From positions 1 to 64,000 of the forward strand of contig NZ_JAGHRA010000002.1 in NCBI RefSeq assembly GCF_017744015.1: a stretch of 64,000 nucleotides of DNA, read 5' to 3'. Of this stretch, positions 1 through 8,447 are shown in pieces; position 1 is the stretch's first letter, and each line of letters begins with the position of its first letter. The DNA comes from Paracoccus sp. R12_2. Its GTDB lineage: Bacteria; Pseudomonadota; Alphaproteobacteria; Rhodobacterales; Rhodobacteraceae. A program made the translations under genes and the position numbers. The notes below the pieces were generated by a model. The model was not told the origin of the DNA. It ran no database searches and was given only the letters and a program-made list of their open reading frames with translations.

Positions 1-5
1 GTGGT

Positions 6-395
6 GTGGTTCGCAAAACCACCATAGAGACCCGAGATCCGGTTATGGCCGCCTGCTGCGCAATTTTGGTGGCTGCGCAGGCGGCCATAACCTTCAACGG
101 CGCGCTATTCCCAACATGCTACGGCCCGGAATATGTCAGTGGCACTTTGATGGAATGGGCAGAAAGCCAGAGTATCAGCTTGTCCTACATTCAGCCAGGC
201 AAACCGCAGCAGAACGCCTACGTCGAACGATACAACCGGACGGTCCGGCATGAATGGCTGGACCTCTACATCTTCGAAAGCATCGACGAGGTGCAGCGGA
301 TTGCCACTGAATGGCTCTGGTCCTACAACAATGAGCGCCCAAACATGGGCAACGGCGGGATGACACCCGCACAGAAACTGAGAATGGCCGCGTAA
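6..395 (+). pseudogene. IS3-family transposase (OrfB) 3' remnant
   Basis: From about base 118 to 395 the reading frame encodes the C-terminal third of an IS3-family OrfB DDE integrase: a GPEYVSG strand, the IQPGKPQQNAYVERYN motif that carries the catalytic Glu, and the closing YNNERPN and TPAQKL motifs. The upstream part (codons 1 to about 37) does not look like integrase; it runs through a palindrome at 41-92 and the usual DNGPE motif has become CYGPE, so the gene is a fragment joined to other DNA. The first two catalytic Asp residues and OrfA are absent, so it should be inactive. The piece lies just beyond the terminator of the pyrimidine operon. Family call is firm; the exact IS is not known to me. 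Confidence 0.75.
41..92. repeat. perfect 16-bp inverted repeat, 20-nt spacer
   Basis: Bases 41-56 (GGTTATGGCCGCCTGC) are the exact reverse complement of 77-92. The arms face each other across 20 bases. This looks like two insertion-sequence ends abutted, or a hairpin left at a transposition junction, and it marks where the IS3 remnant loses its 5' part. Which element the ends belong to is not known. Confidence 0.6.
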
Positions 396-409
396 ATTCT
401 ACGACCAAG

Positions 410-428
410 CCCCCACAAAAATGGGGGG
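410..428. repeat. small inverted repeat at IS3 remnant end
   Basis: CCCCCA and TGGGGG face each other across a short A-rich loop 15 bases after the transposase stop. It may be part of the IS right end or a weak hairpin terminator; no target-site duplication can be seen. Confidence 0.35.
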
Positions 429-501
429 ATTACCGCACCAACCGCCAGGCAGGTCCCCGCTTTCAAGTAACGCGGCGATGCCGAGAAACGTCCGCAATTC
501 C

Positions 502-534
502 ACGACCGGGCGCCCGTATCGCGCGCCCGGTCGT
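502..534 (-). terminator. strong hairpin ending the pyrimidine operon
   Basis: Bases 502-513 (ACGACCGGGCGC) pair perfectly with 523-534 across a 9-base loop. On the minus strand the hairpin starts 7 bases after the stop of the last operon gene. There is no clear T-run, so termination may be intrinsic-like or Rho-aided. Confidence 0.6.
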
Positions 535-541
535 GCCCGTC

Positions 542-1534
542 TCAGTCGAAGGCGCGGTCGGTGATGACATGCGAGAATGCCCCCTCGGGCGCGGCCGAGA
601 TTACCGGATCCGAACCGCCGGCCATCAGGATATCGACGGTGCGCTGATAATCGGCATCGTCCAGCGTGCCGTCAGAACCCGCGGTCAGCTTGGCGACCTC
701 GCTCATCATCCGGGTCTGATGCTCGATGGTCTGGGCGCCGGTCTCGTCGTTTTCCAGCACGATCTCGGCTGCTTCCTCGGGATTCTCCTCGGCGTATTTC
801 CATCCCTTCATGCTGGCCCGGACAAAGCGGACCAGCGCGGTGACCTTGTCGGGATCTTCTAGCGTCGAATCCAGCGTATACAGCCCGTCTTCCAGCGTCG
901 CGACATCCTGATCGGAATACTTGAACGTCACCAGCTCTTCGGCGGGGATGCCGGCGTCGATGATCTGCCAGTATTCGTTGTAGGTCATGGTCGAGATGCA
1001 GGCGGCCTGTTTCTGCAGCAGCGGGTCCACGTTGAAGCCCTGTTTCAGCACCGTCACGCCGTCCTGTCCGCCCTCGGTCGACAGGCCAAGCGTGCTCATC
1101 CAACTGAGAAAGGGATATTCGTTGCCAGCGAACCAGACACCAAGCGTCTTGCCTGCGAAATCGGTCTGCGGATCGCTGATCCCGGATTCCTTGAGGCATG
1201 TCAGCATCATCCCCGAGGATTTGAAGGGTTGCGCGATATTGACCAGCGGCAGCCCCTTTTCACGCGCGGCCAGTGCGGCGGGCATCCATTCGACGACGAC
1301 GTCGGCGCCGCCCCCGGCCAATACCTGCGTCGGTGCGATATCGGGGCCGCCGGGCTTGATGGTGACGTTCAGCCCTTCCTCGTCGTAGAAGCCCTTGTCC
1401 CTGGCGACGTAATAGCCGGCGAACTGCGCCTGCGTGACCCATTTCAGTTGCAGCGTCAGGTCATATTCGGCATCGGCCCAGGCCGTACCCGCGACCAGTG
1501 TCGCGGCGACCGCGCCCAGCATGGTTTTCTTCAT
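542..1534 (-). CDS. ABC transporter substrate-binding protein, NMT1/THI5-like (predicted pyrimidine importer)
   Basis: Periplasmic binding protein of 330 residues that should deliver a small ring compound to the two permeases encoded just upstream. It opens with an Ala-rich signal peptide (cleavage after TAWA near residue 20), then the typical NMT1/THI5 start LQLKWVTQAQFAGYYVA and a GGPD ligand-loop motif near residue 62. This fold binds pyrimidine-like ligands such as formylaminopyrimidine. The gene is the last of a seven-gene minus-strand run that also holds a dihydropyrimidinase and a carbamoyl hydrolase and is probably under RutR, so I infer uracil, thymine, a dihydropyrimidine or a hydantoin as substrate. 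A GAGAG ribosome site precedes the ATG. Substrate is inference; family is secure. Confidence 0.85.
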   Translation of the reverse strand: MKKTMLGAVAATLVAGTAWADAEYDLTLQLKWVTQAQFAGYYVARDKGFYDEEGLNVTIKPGGPDIAPTQVLAGGGADVVVEWMPAALAAREKGLPLVNIAQPFKSSGMMLTCLKESGISDPQTDFAGKTLGVWFAGNEYPFLSWMSTLGLSTEGGQDGVTVLKQGFNVDPLLQKQAACISTMTYNEYWQIIDAGIPAEELVTFKYSDQDVATLEDGLYTLDSTLEDPDKVTALVRFVRASMKGWKYAEENPEEAAEIVLENDETGAQTIEHQTRMMSEVAKLTAGSDGTLDDADYQRTVDILMAGGSDPVISAAPEGAFSHVITDRAFD

Positions 1535-1558
1535 GGCTCACTCTCCTGTTGGTGGGGT

Positions 1559-2401
1559 CTAGCCCCGTTGATTGCGCTGCGACGGGTGCCAGAACGTCAC
1601 CTTCTTCTCGATCAGCGCGACGATGCCATAAAACAGCGATCCGGCGATCGCCGCCACAAGGATTTCCGCCCAGACCAGCGGCAGGTCCAGGCGCCCGACA
1701 GCGGTCGAGATCCGAAACCCCATCCCCTTGGTGGGGCTGCCGAAGAACTCGGCCACGATCGCGCCGATCAGAGCAAGCGTCGTGGTGATCTTGAGACCGT
1801 TGAACAGGAACGGCATTGCGGCCGGCAGCCGCATCCGCAACAGCGACGCACGATAAGGTGCCGCCCATGTCGCCATCAGGTCGCGCTGCATGGGATCGGT
1901 GGCCGCAAGGCCCGCGACCATGTTCACAAGGATCGGGAAGAACACCATAACCACCACCACGGCGGCCTTGGACTGCCAGTCGAACCCGAACCACATCACC
2001 AGGATCGGGGCGATGCCCACGATCGGCAGCGCGGCGACGAAGTTTCCGATCGGCAGCAGGCCGCGTTGCAGAAACGGGCTGCGATCAATGGCGATGGCGG
2101 TCAGGATCGCGGCCGATGCGCCGATCAGCCAGCCGGTCAGCGCGCCCCTCAGGATCGTCTGGACAAAATCGGTCCACAGAATGCCGGTATTGGCCGCGAA
2201 GCTGGCGGCGATCTGGCTGGGCGCGGGCAGGATGACCGACGGGACCTGGTAGATCCGCACGATCATTTCCCACAACAAGATCAGCGTAGTGCCAAAAATG
2301 ACCGCGACCAGAAATCGTGTCAGTCGTGTGTCGAAACGTGCCAACCACGCGTTCAGCGCCCAGCCAGCGATCCAGACAGCAAGGATCGGGATCGCGTTCA
2401 T
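1559..2401 (-). CDS. ABC transporter permease (second subunit)
   Basis: Inner-membrane permease of the BPD_transp_1 (SsuC/TauC-like) family, 280 residues with about six hydrophobic segments and the EAA-type cytoplasmic loop near residues 175-200 (LAATDPMQRDLM, then RLPAAMPFLFNGLK). I start it at the ATG that overlaps the stop of the upstream permease as ATGA, which gives the N-terminus MNAIPILAV; an upstream in-frame start would add 14 residues inside the previous gene. Together with the neighbouring permease it forms the heterodimeric channel of the predicted pyrimidine importer. The overlap points to coupled translation. Confidence 0.88.
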   Translation of the reverse strand: MNAIPILAVWIAGWALNAWLARFDTRLTRFLVAVIFGTTLILLWEMIVRIYQVPSVILPAPSQIAASFAANTGILWTDFVQTILRGALTGWLIGASAAILTAIAIDRSPFLQRGLLPIGNFVAALPIVGIAPILVMWFGFDWQSKAAVVVVMVFFPILVNMVAGLAATDPMQRDLMATWAAPYRASLLRMRLPAAMPFLFNGLKITTTLALIGAIVAEFFGSPTKGMGFRISTAVGRLDLPLVWAEILVAAIAGSLFYGIVALIEKKVTFWHPSQRNQRG

Positions 2402-3315
2402 CGGGCCAATCCCATACGCTGCAAGGTCAGCTTTTCCGCCCATCCGATCAGCGTCACCAGCAGGGCCGCCAGCGCGGCGGCGGTGAACAGCGCGGACCAG
2501 ATCTGGACCGTCTGGCCGTAATAGCTGCCCGACAACAGGCGTGCGCCAAGCCCCGAGCTGGCGCCGGCGGGCAATTCACCCACGATGGTGCCCACCAGCG
2601 CCGCGGCGACGGCCACCTTGAGGCTGGCGAACAGATAGGGCATCGACGATGGCAGGCGCAGTCGCCAGAACTGCTGGCCCTGGCTGGCGCTCCAGGATCG
2701 CATCAGGTCAAGCTGCATCGCGTCGGGTGTCCGCAGGCCCTTTACCATGCCGACAAGCACCGGAAAGAACGACAGCCAAGCAGCGATGATCGCCTTTGGC
2801 AGCAGGCCGGTGACGCCGGCGCTGGCGAAGACCACGATCACCATGGGCGCAATGGCAAGGATCGGCACGGTCTGGCTGGCGACCGCCCAGGGCATCACCG
2901 ACTGGTCCATGGCGCGGTTATGCACGATGCCGACGGCCAGAAGGATGCCCGCAAGGCTGCCGATGGCAAACCCCGCCAGCGTGGCCGACAAGGTGACCCA
3001 GCCATGATAGATCAGGCTGCGTTTCGAGGTGACCTTCTGTCCCGCGATCCCGTCCCACAGTCCAACCGCGACCTGGTGCGGCGCGGGCAGCACGGGACGA
3101 TCCAGCGTCAGCGTCTGGCCGATGAACTGCGTGGTTGTCAGCACGGTATCGCTGCGCGCCGCCTGATCGCGTACCCATTGCGCGTTCATGCCGACAGCCG
3201 CGACATACCAGATCGCGACGATGGCCAGCAGCACGGTCAGCACCGGGATCGTGCGACCCTGCGTGCCAAGACGCATCAGCCCCGCGACGCCGCCCGGCGC
3301 GGTCGCCTCAGTCAT
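2398..3315 (-). CDS. ABC transporter permease (first subunit)
   Basis: Second inner-membrane permease of the same importer, 305 residues. A hydrophilic N-terminus is followed by a membrane segment near residues 24-42, a periplasmic stretch with LPAPHQVAVGLWDG, then the five-helix BPD_transp_1 core and an EAA-like loop (LRTPDAMQLDLM, RLPSSMPYLFASLK). Its start overlaps the end of the ATPase gene by 8 bases, and its stop overlaps the next permease by 4. The N-terminal periplasmic insert between helices 1 and 2 is typical for permeases paired with NMT1/THI5 proteins. Substrate is inferred from the operon. Confidence 0.88.
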   Translation of the reverse strand: MTEATAPGGVAGLMRLGTQGRTIPVLTVLLAIVAIWYVAAVGMNAQWVRDQAARSDTVLTTTQFIGQTLTLDRPVLPAPHQVAVGLWDGIAGQKVTSKRSLIYHGWVTLSATLAGFAIGSLAGILLAVGIVHNRAMDQSVMPWAVASQTVPILAIAPMVIVVFASAGVTGLLPKAIIAAWLSFFPVLVGMVKGLRTPDAMQLDLMRSWSASQGQQFWRLRLPSSMPYLFASLKVAVAAALVGTIVGELPAGASSGLGARLLSGSYYGQTVQIWSALFTAAALAALLVTLIGWAEKLTLQRMGLAR

Positions 3316-4087
3316 AGCTGTGTCCTTCGCGCAGCCCCTCGCGGACCTCGTGGGCCAGCGCGATGAACTCGGGCGTGTCGCGGATGTCCAGCGGGCGTTC
3401 GCGGGGAAGGGGGCTTTCGATGATCCGCGTGATGCGGCCGGGACGCGGGCTCATCACCACGATCCGCGTGGACAGATAGACCGCCTCGGGGATCGAGTGG
3501 GTGATGAAGCCGATGGTCTTGCCTGTCTTGGCCCACAGCTCCAGCAACGCCTCGTTCAGCCGGTCGCGCACGATCTCGTCCAGCGCCCCGAAGGGTTCGT
3601 CCATCAACAGGATGTCGGCGTCGAAGGCCAACGCGCGGGCAATGCTGGCGCGCTGCTGCATTCCCCCCGAAAGCTGCCACGGATATTTCCCCCCGAATCC
3701 GGCCAGATCGACCAGATCCAGCACGCGATCGATCCGCTGCCGCCGTTCGGTCCGGTCAAAACCCATGATCTCCAGCGGCAGACCGATATTTCCGGCAATC
3801 GTCCGCCACGGATAGAGCCCCGGCGCCTGAAAGACATAGCCATAGGCCCGCGCCTTGCGCGCCGCATCCGGGGTCATCCCGTTCACGCTCAGGCGCCCGG
3901 CGGTCGGCGTCTCCAGCGCGGCGATGGCCCGCAGCAAGGTCGTTTTGCCACATCCCGACGGTCCTATGAAACTGACGAAATCGCCCTGACCGATGGTCAG
4001 GTCCACATCCTTCAGCGCGTGGACCGGACCATCCGTCGTCTGGAATGTCAGGCCGGCACCGCTTGCCTCGATCACCGATGCGGCCAA
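3308..4087 (-). CDS. ABC transporter ATP-binding protein (SsuB/ThiZ type)
   Basis: Cytoplasmic ATPase of the importer, about 259 residues. It shows Walker A GPSGCGKTT, a Q-loop in YVFQAPGLYPW, the signature LSGGMQQRASIARA, Walker B ILLMDEPFGALD and the switch His in FITHS, all as in nitrate/sulfonate/thiamine-precursor importers. The frame is open further upstream (ATG at 4153) but that would run 64 bases into the dihydropyrimidinase gene. I chose TTG at 4087, which has a GGGGG run at proper spacing inside the end of the previous gene; GTG at 4075 is an alternative. The overlap pattern implies co-translation with hydA. Confidence 0.87.
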   Translation of the reverse strand: MAASVIEASGAGLTFQTTDGPVHALKDVDLTIGQGDFVSFIGPSGCGKTTLLRAIAALETPTAGRLSVNGMTPDAARKARAYGYVFQAPGLYPWRTIAGNIGLPLEIMGFDRTERRQRIDRVLDLVDLAGFGGKYPWQLSGGMQQRASIARALAFDADILLMDEPFGALDEIVRDRLNEALLELWAKTGKTIGFITHSIPEAVYLSTRIVVMSPRPGRITRIIESPLPRERPLDIRDTPEFIALAHEVREGLREGHSYD

Positions 4088-4089
4088 GT

Positions 4090-5541
4090 TCAGACCCCCG
4101 TCGCCGGAATGCCCGACCGTTCCACGGCCCGCGGCGCGGTAAGCTGTTTCCACTGCGACAATGCGCGGTTCACCGTTCCGCGCGGTTCACGGGCGACGAA
4201 CTCGCCGTGTCCTTCGCGGCTGTCCATCTTGCCCTCGGTCACCGCGACGACGCCCCGCGTGATTGTAAAACGCGGCAGGCCCTTGACTTTCTGACCTTCG
4301 AAGACGTTGTAATCGATGGCCGATTGCTGGCTGCCGGCCGAGATGGTCTTTTCCGCCTCGGGATCCCAGATGACCAGATCGGCATCGCTGCCGACCAGCA
4401 CCGCGCCCTTCTTCGGATACATGCCCAGGATCTTGGCGCTGTTGGTCGAGGTGGCTGCGACGAATTCGTTCGGTGTCAGGCGCCCGGTACCGACGCCATG
4501 CGTCCACAGCATCGGCATCCGATCCTCAAGCCCGCCAGTGCCGTTCGGGATCTTGGTGAAATCGCCCACGCCAGTGCGTTTTTGTTCGGTGGTGAAGGCG
4601 CAGTGATCGGTGGCAACGACCGACAGGCTGCCCGATTGCAGTCCCGCCCACAGGCTGTCCTGATGCTTCTTGTCGCGGAAGGGCGGAGACATGACGCGGC
4701 GGGCGGCGTGGTCCCAGTCCTTGTCGAAATATTCGCTTTCATCCAGCGTCAGGTGCTGGATCAGCGGTTCGCCCCAGACCCGCTTGCCCTGCTGACGGGC
4801 GCGGCGGATCGCCTCGTGGCTGTCCTCGCAACTGACATGCACCACGTACAGCGGAACGCCCGCCATGTCGGCTACCATGATGGCGCGGTTTGTGGCCTCG
4901 CCCTCGACCTGGGGCGGGCGGGAATAGGCATGCGCCTCGGGTCCGGTACTGCCCTCGGCCAGCAGCCGCGCAGACAATTCGGCCACCACGTCGCCGTTCT
5001 CGGCATGGACCATGGCGATGCCGCCCAGATCGCCGACGCGGCGGAAGGACGCGAACAATTCATCGTCATTCACCATCAAGGCGCCCTTGTAGGCCATGAA
5101 ATGCTTGAAGCTGGTGATTCCGCGATCGACGACCGCCTGCATTTCGTCAAAGACCTGTTCGCCCCACCAGGTGATCGCCATATGATAGCTGTAGTCGCAA
5201 TGCGCGCGCCCCGACTTGTTGTCCCACATCTGCAACGCGTCCAGCAGTCCCTGTCCGGGCGAGGGCAGCGCGAAATCCACGACCATCGTGGTGCCGCCCG
5301 CCAGCGCGGCGCGGGTGCCGCTGTCGAAATCATCGGCCGAGTAGGTCCCCATGAAGGGCATTTCCAGATGCGTATGCGGGTCGATCCCGCCCGGCATGAC
5401 ATAGCAGCCGGTCGCATCAAGGGTCTGATCGCCCACCAGCCCCTCGCCGATCGCCGCGATCTTGCCGCCCTCGATCAGCACATCCGCCTTGTAGGTCAGA
5501 TCCGCCGTCACGATGGTTCCGTTCCTGATGATCGTGCTCAT
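4090..5541 (-). CDS. hydA: dihydropyrimidinase / D-hydantoinase
   Basis: Cytoplasmic amidohydrolase, 483 residues, that opens dihydrouracil or dihydrothymine (and 5-substituted hydantoins) to the carbamoyl amino acid. All metal ligands are visible: His56 and His58 in DPHTHLEMP, the carboxylated Lys152 in FMAYKG, His179 in MVHAEN, His235 in VVHVSCED and Asp in ATDHC; the substrate loop NGTGGLEDRMP is also present. I start at ATG 5541, which has AGAGG six bases upstream; an in-frame TTG two codons earlier is less likely. It is the third gene of the operon, after the aminotransferase and the carbamoyl hydrolase and before the importer. Length is normal for the family. Confidence 0.93.
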   Translation of the reverse strand: MSTIIRNGTIVTADLTYKADVLIEGGKIAAIGEGLVGDQTLDATGCYVMPGGIDPHTHLEMPFMGTYSADDFDSGTRAALAGGTTMVVDFALPSPGQGLLDALQMWDNKSGRAHCDYSYHMAITWWGEQVFDEMQAVVDRGITSFKHFMAYKGALMVNDDELFASFRRVGDLGGIAMVHAENGDVVAELSARLLAEGSTGPEAHAYSRPPQVEGEATNRAIMVADMAGVPLYVVHVSCEDSHEAIRRARQQGKRVWGEPLIQHLTLDESEYFDKDWDHAARRVMSPPFRDKKHQDSLWAGLQSGSLSVVATDHCAFTTEQKRTGVGDFTKIPNGTGGLEDRMPMLWTHGVGTGRLTPNEFVAATSTNSAKILGMYPKKGAVLVGSDADLVIWDPEAEKTISAGSQQSAIDYNVFEGQKVKGLPRFTITRGVVAVTEGKMDSREGHGEFVAREPRGTVNRALSQWKQLTAPRAVERSGIPATGV

Positions 5542-5611
5542 CGCCAACCTCTTCTTCTTTGTTCAAATACCCCGGGGGTCCGGAGGGCGGCACCCCCGGC
5601 ACGCGTCCGCG

Positions 5612-6877
5612 TCAGCGGACAATCTCGGCGGCGTCCAGAACCGCATGCAGCAGGACATCTGCGCCCGCCTTGGCCCATTCGGGACTGATCTCTTCGGCCT
5701 CGTTATGGCTCAGGCCGTCCACGCAGGGGCACATGATCATCACCGTCGGTGCGATGCGGTTGATCCAGCAGGCGTCGTGACCGGCGCCGCTGACGATATC
5801 CATATGGCTGTATCCCAGCCGGTCAGCGGCGCTGCGCAGCTTCTGCGCAAGTTCCGGATCAAAGGTCACCGGGTCGAAATGGCCGACCGGCTCGATCTCG
5901 ATGCCAAGGCCAAGATCGCGAGCGATTTCAAAGGCCTCGGCCTCCAATCTCGACCGCATCGAGGTCAGCTTGTCCAGATCCGGGCTGCGGAAGTCGATCG
6001 TGAAAACCGCCCGGCCGGGGATCACGTTGCGGCTGTTGGGGTAGACATTGGCCTGGCCGACCGCACCCACGGCGTTTGGCTGATGATCCAGGGCGATCCG
6101 GTGGACGGCCTCGGTGATGCGCGCCATGCCCAGCCCCGCGTTGACCCGCATGGTCATGGGCGTGCTGCCCGTATGCGCGTCCTTGCCGGTCAGCGTGACC
6201 TGCAGCCACCACAGGCCCTGGCCATGGGTGACGACACCGATCTCCTTTCCCTCAGCCTCGAGGATCGGACCCTGTTCGATGTGATACTCGAACATCGCGT
6301 GGATGGGGCGCTTGCCCGGTTCCTCGTCCCCGCGCCAGCCGATCCGGTCAAGTTCGGCACCGAATGTCTTGCCGTCGGCGTCCTCGCGGCTATTGGCATA
6401 GTCTTCGCTGTGCATCCCCGCAAACACGCCCGAGGCCAGCATCGCGGGCGCGAAACGGGTGCCTTCCTCGTTGGTCCAGTTGACCACGACGATCGGCCGG
6501 CGCGTGCGGATGCCCATGTCGCGGATCGAACGGATCACCTCCAGCCCGGCCAGCACGCCCAGCACGCCGTCGTATTTTCCCCCGGTGGGCTGGGTGTCCA
6601 GATGGCTGCCGATATAGACCGGATCCAGATCCGGTTCGGTCCCCTCGTGGCGCATGAACATGTTGCCCATCCGGTCAAGGCCCATCGTCATCCCGGCATC
6701 TTCCGACCACATGCGGAACAGCGCACGCCCCTCGGCGTCGGCATCTGTCAGGGTCTGGCGATTATTGCCGCCCGCGACGCCGGGGCCGATCTTCGCCATC
6801 TCCATCAGGCTGTCCCACAGCCTGTCGCCATCGACTTTCATGTTCGCGGCGGGGCCCGCCGCAGCGGTGTCTGTCAT
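5612..6877 (-). CDS. Zn-dependent M20 amidase: beta-ureidopropionase / N-carbamoyl amino acid hydrolase
   Basis: M20-family hydantoinase/carbamoylase, 421 residues. It would hydrolyse N-carbamoyl-beta-alanine to beta-alanine, CO2 and ammonia, the step after dihydropyrimidinase. Visible motifs are GSHLDTQPTGGKYDG (metal His and Asp, residues about 86-100), NEEGTRFAPAM (catalytic Glu pair) and GAGHDACW near the C-terminus. The frame is open up to 7153 but the upstream 92 codons run through the end of the aminotransferase gene and contain no family sequence, so I start at ATG 6877 with an AGGAAGGA site. Specificity for carbamoyl-beta-alanine rather than L-carbamoyl amino acids is inferred from the neighbours. 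Confidence 0.9.
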   Translation of the reverse strand: MTDTAAAGPAANMKVDGDRLWDSLMEMAKIGPGVAGGNNRQTLTDADAEGRALFRMWSEDAGMTMGLDRMGNMFMRHEGTEPDLDPVYIGSHLDTQPTGGKYDGVLGVLAGLEVIRSIRDMGIRTRRPIVVVNWTNEEGTRFAPAMLASGVFAGMHSEDYANSREDADGKTFGAELDRIGWRGDEEPGKRPIHAMFEYHIEQGPILEAEGKEIGVVTHGQGLWWLQVTLTGKDAHTGSTPMTMRVNAGLGMARITEAVHRIALDHQPNAVGAVGQANVYPNSRNVIPGRAVFTIDFRSPDLDKLTSMRSRLEAEAFEIARDLGLGIEIEPVGHFDPVTFDPELAQKLRSAADRLGYSHMDIVSGAGHDACWINRIAPTVMIMCPCVDGLSHNEAEEISPEWAKAGADVLLHAVLDAAEIVR

Positions 6878-6981
6878 GTCGTGTCCTTCCTGTCTGGCCG
6901 TCCCGTCTTTGTGCGGGATCGGCGTGATCGGTGGGGGCGGCGGGGACGACGCGGAACGCCGCGTGCCCCGGATTGGCGATC

Positions 6982-8307
6982 TCAGCCCGCCTGTCTCAGA
7001 ACCTCTGCCAGCGTGCCGACCAGTTCGTCGATCTGTTCCTTGCTGATGATCAGCGGGGGCGACATCGCGATGATATCGCCGGTGATGCGGATCATGATCC
7101 CGGCCTCGAACGCCTTCACGAACACGTCGAAGGCGCGCTTGCCCGGCTGGCACTCCATCGGGGCCAGTTCGACCGCGCCGATCAGGCCCATGTTGCGGAT
7201 GTCAACGACATGCGGAAGCCCCTTCAGGCCGTGCAGCGCCTCTTGCCAGTAGGTTTCCAGATCGGCGGCGCGTGTCAGCAGGCCGTCTTCGGCATAGGTA
7301 TCCAGCGTCGCAAGACCGGCGGCGCAGGCGACCGGATTTCCGGAATAGGTATAGCCGTGGAACAGCTCGATCACATGTTCCGGGCCCTGCATGAAGGCGT
7401 CGTGGATCTGGGCCGTGGTCAGCACCGCACCCATCGGGATGACGCCGTTGGTCAGGCCCTTGGCGCAGGTGATCATGTCGGGCATGACATCGAAATGCTG
7501 GGCGGCGAAGGGGCTGCCCAGACGGCCAAAGCCGGTGATGACCTCATCGAAGATCAGCAGGATGCCGTGCTTGTGCGTGATCTCGCGCAGACGTTTCAGA
7601 TATCCCTTGGGCGGCAACAGCACGCCGGTCGAGCCAGCCATGGGTTCGACGATGACGGCGGCGATCGTTTCCGCGCCGTGCAGCGCGATGATCCGCTCCA
7701 ACTCGTCGGCCAGATTGGCGCCGTGTTCGGGCTGGCCTTTGGTGAAGGCGTTCTCGGGCAGGTGCGTATGGGGCAGGTGGTCCACGCCCGTCAGCAGGCT
7801 GCCGAAGAAGCGGCGGTTGTTGACGATCCCGCCGACCGAGATGCCGCCGAATCCGACACCGTGATAGCCGCGCTCGCGCCCGATCAGGCGCGTGCGCGCC
7901 GAATCACCGCGCGCGCGGTGATAGGCCAGCGCGATCTTCAACGCGGTATCCACGGCCTCGCTGCCGGAATTGCAGTAGAAGACATGCTCAATCCCGTCAG
8001 GCGCGATATCGACGATCCGATTGGCCAGTTCGAAGGCCAGCGGATGGCCCATCTGGAATGCAGGCGCATAGTCCATTTCGGCCACCTGCGCCTGAACGGC
8101 CTCGGTTATCTTCGGGCGGCAATGGCCGGCGTTGCAGCACCACAGCCCGGCCGTGCCATCCAGGATCTGCCGCCCGTCCGATGTCGTGTAGTACATGTCC
8201 TTGGCCGCCACCAGCATCCGCGGTGCGGACTTGAACTGACGATTCGCGGTGAAGGGCATCCAGAAGGCGCGCAGGTCATTGGGCGCGGATTTGCGGTCAA
8301 GCGGCAT
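6982..8307 (-). CDS. class III omega-amino acid aminotransferase (beta-alanine:pyruvate type)
   Basis: PLP-dependent class III aminotransferase of 441 residues. It has the N-terminal WMPFTANRQFK stretch typical of beta-alanine:pyruvate aminotransferases, GSEAVDTALK, RGYHGVGFGG, the cofactor Asp in IFDEVITGFGR and the Schiff-base Lys in TCAKGLTNG. In this operon it would remove beta-alanine (or 3-aminoisobutyrate) as malonate or methylmalonate semialdehyde. I start at ATG 8307 (MPLDRKSAP); the longer frame runs across the operator-containing intergenic region. It is the first gene of the seven-gene unit, 104 bases before the carbamoyl hydrolase start, and the RutR box lies 21 bases upstream of its start codon. 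Confidence 0.9.
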   Translation of the reverse strand: MPLDRKSAPNDLRAFWMPFTANRQFKSAPRMLVAAKDMYYTTSDGRQILDGTAGLWCCNAGHCRPKITEAVQAQVAEMDYAPAFQMGHPLAFELANRIVDIAPDGIEHVFYCNSGSEAVDTALKIALAYHRARGDSARTRLIGRERGYHGVGFGGISVGGIVNNRRFFGSLLTGVDHLPHTHLPENAFTKGQPEHGANLADELERIIALHGAETIAAVIVEPMAGSTGVLLPPKGYLKRLREITHKHGILLIFDEVITGFGRLGSPFAAQHFDVMPDMITCAKGLTNGVIPMGAVLTTAQIHDAFMQGPEHVIELFHGYTYSGNPVACAAGLATLDTYAEDGLLTRAADLETYWQEALHGLKGLPHVVDIRNMGLIGAVELAPMECQPGKRAFDVFVKAFEAGIMIRITGDIIAMSPPLIISKEQIDELVGTLAEVLRQAG

Positions 8308-8327
8308 CTGATGAACCTCGAGAATTA

Positions 8328-8343
8328 TTGACCATACGGTCAG
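8328..8343. promoter_or_regulatory. RutR operator
   Basis: TTGACCATACGGTCAG matches the RutR palindrome TTGACCANNTGGTCAA at 12 of 14 specified bases. It lies in the 140-base divergent gap between the aminotransferase and rutR, and a minus-strand AATAAT (8324-8329) that could serve as a -10 overlaps it. Uracil or thymine binding to RutR would release it and switch on the operon. Confidence 0.75.
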
Positions 8344-8447
8344 GATCAGGCTAGCACGGGGCCTTGGCCAGTCAAGCACGCAGAACCAGTGCGTGACAAA
8401 TCGCATTCCCCTGCCCAAAAAAGGATCATGCCAGAGCGGGATAGACG

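Noticed and set aside
1229..2521. Long plus-strand open frame of 430 codons opposite the ABC transporter genes
   Set aside because: It is the mirror of real minus-strand genes in GC-rich DNA: rich in Arg, Gln, His and Asp, with no domain.
6878..7153. Long N-terminal extension of the carbamoyl hydrolase frame
   Set aside because: It overlaps the end of the aminotransferase gene, has low-complexity Arg/Pro sequence and no family match; ATG 6877 has a proper ribosome site.
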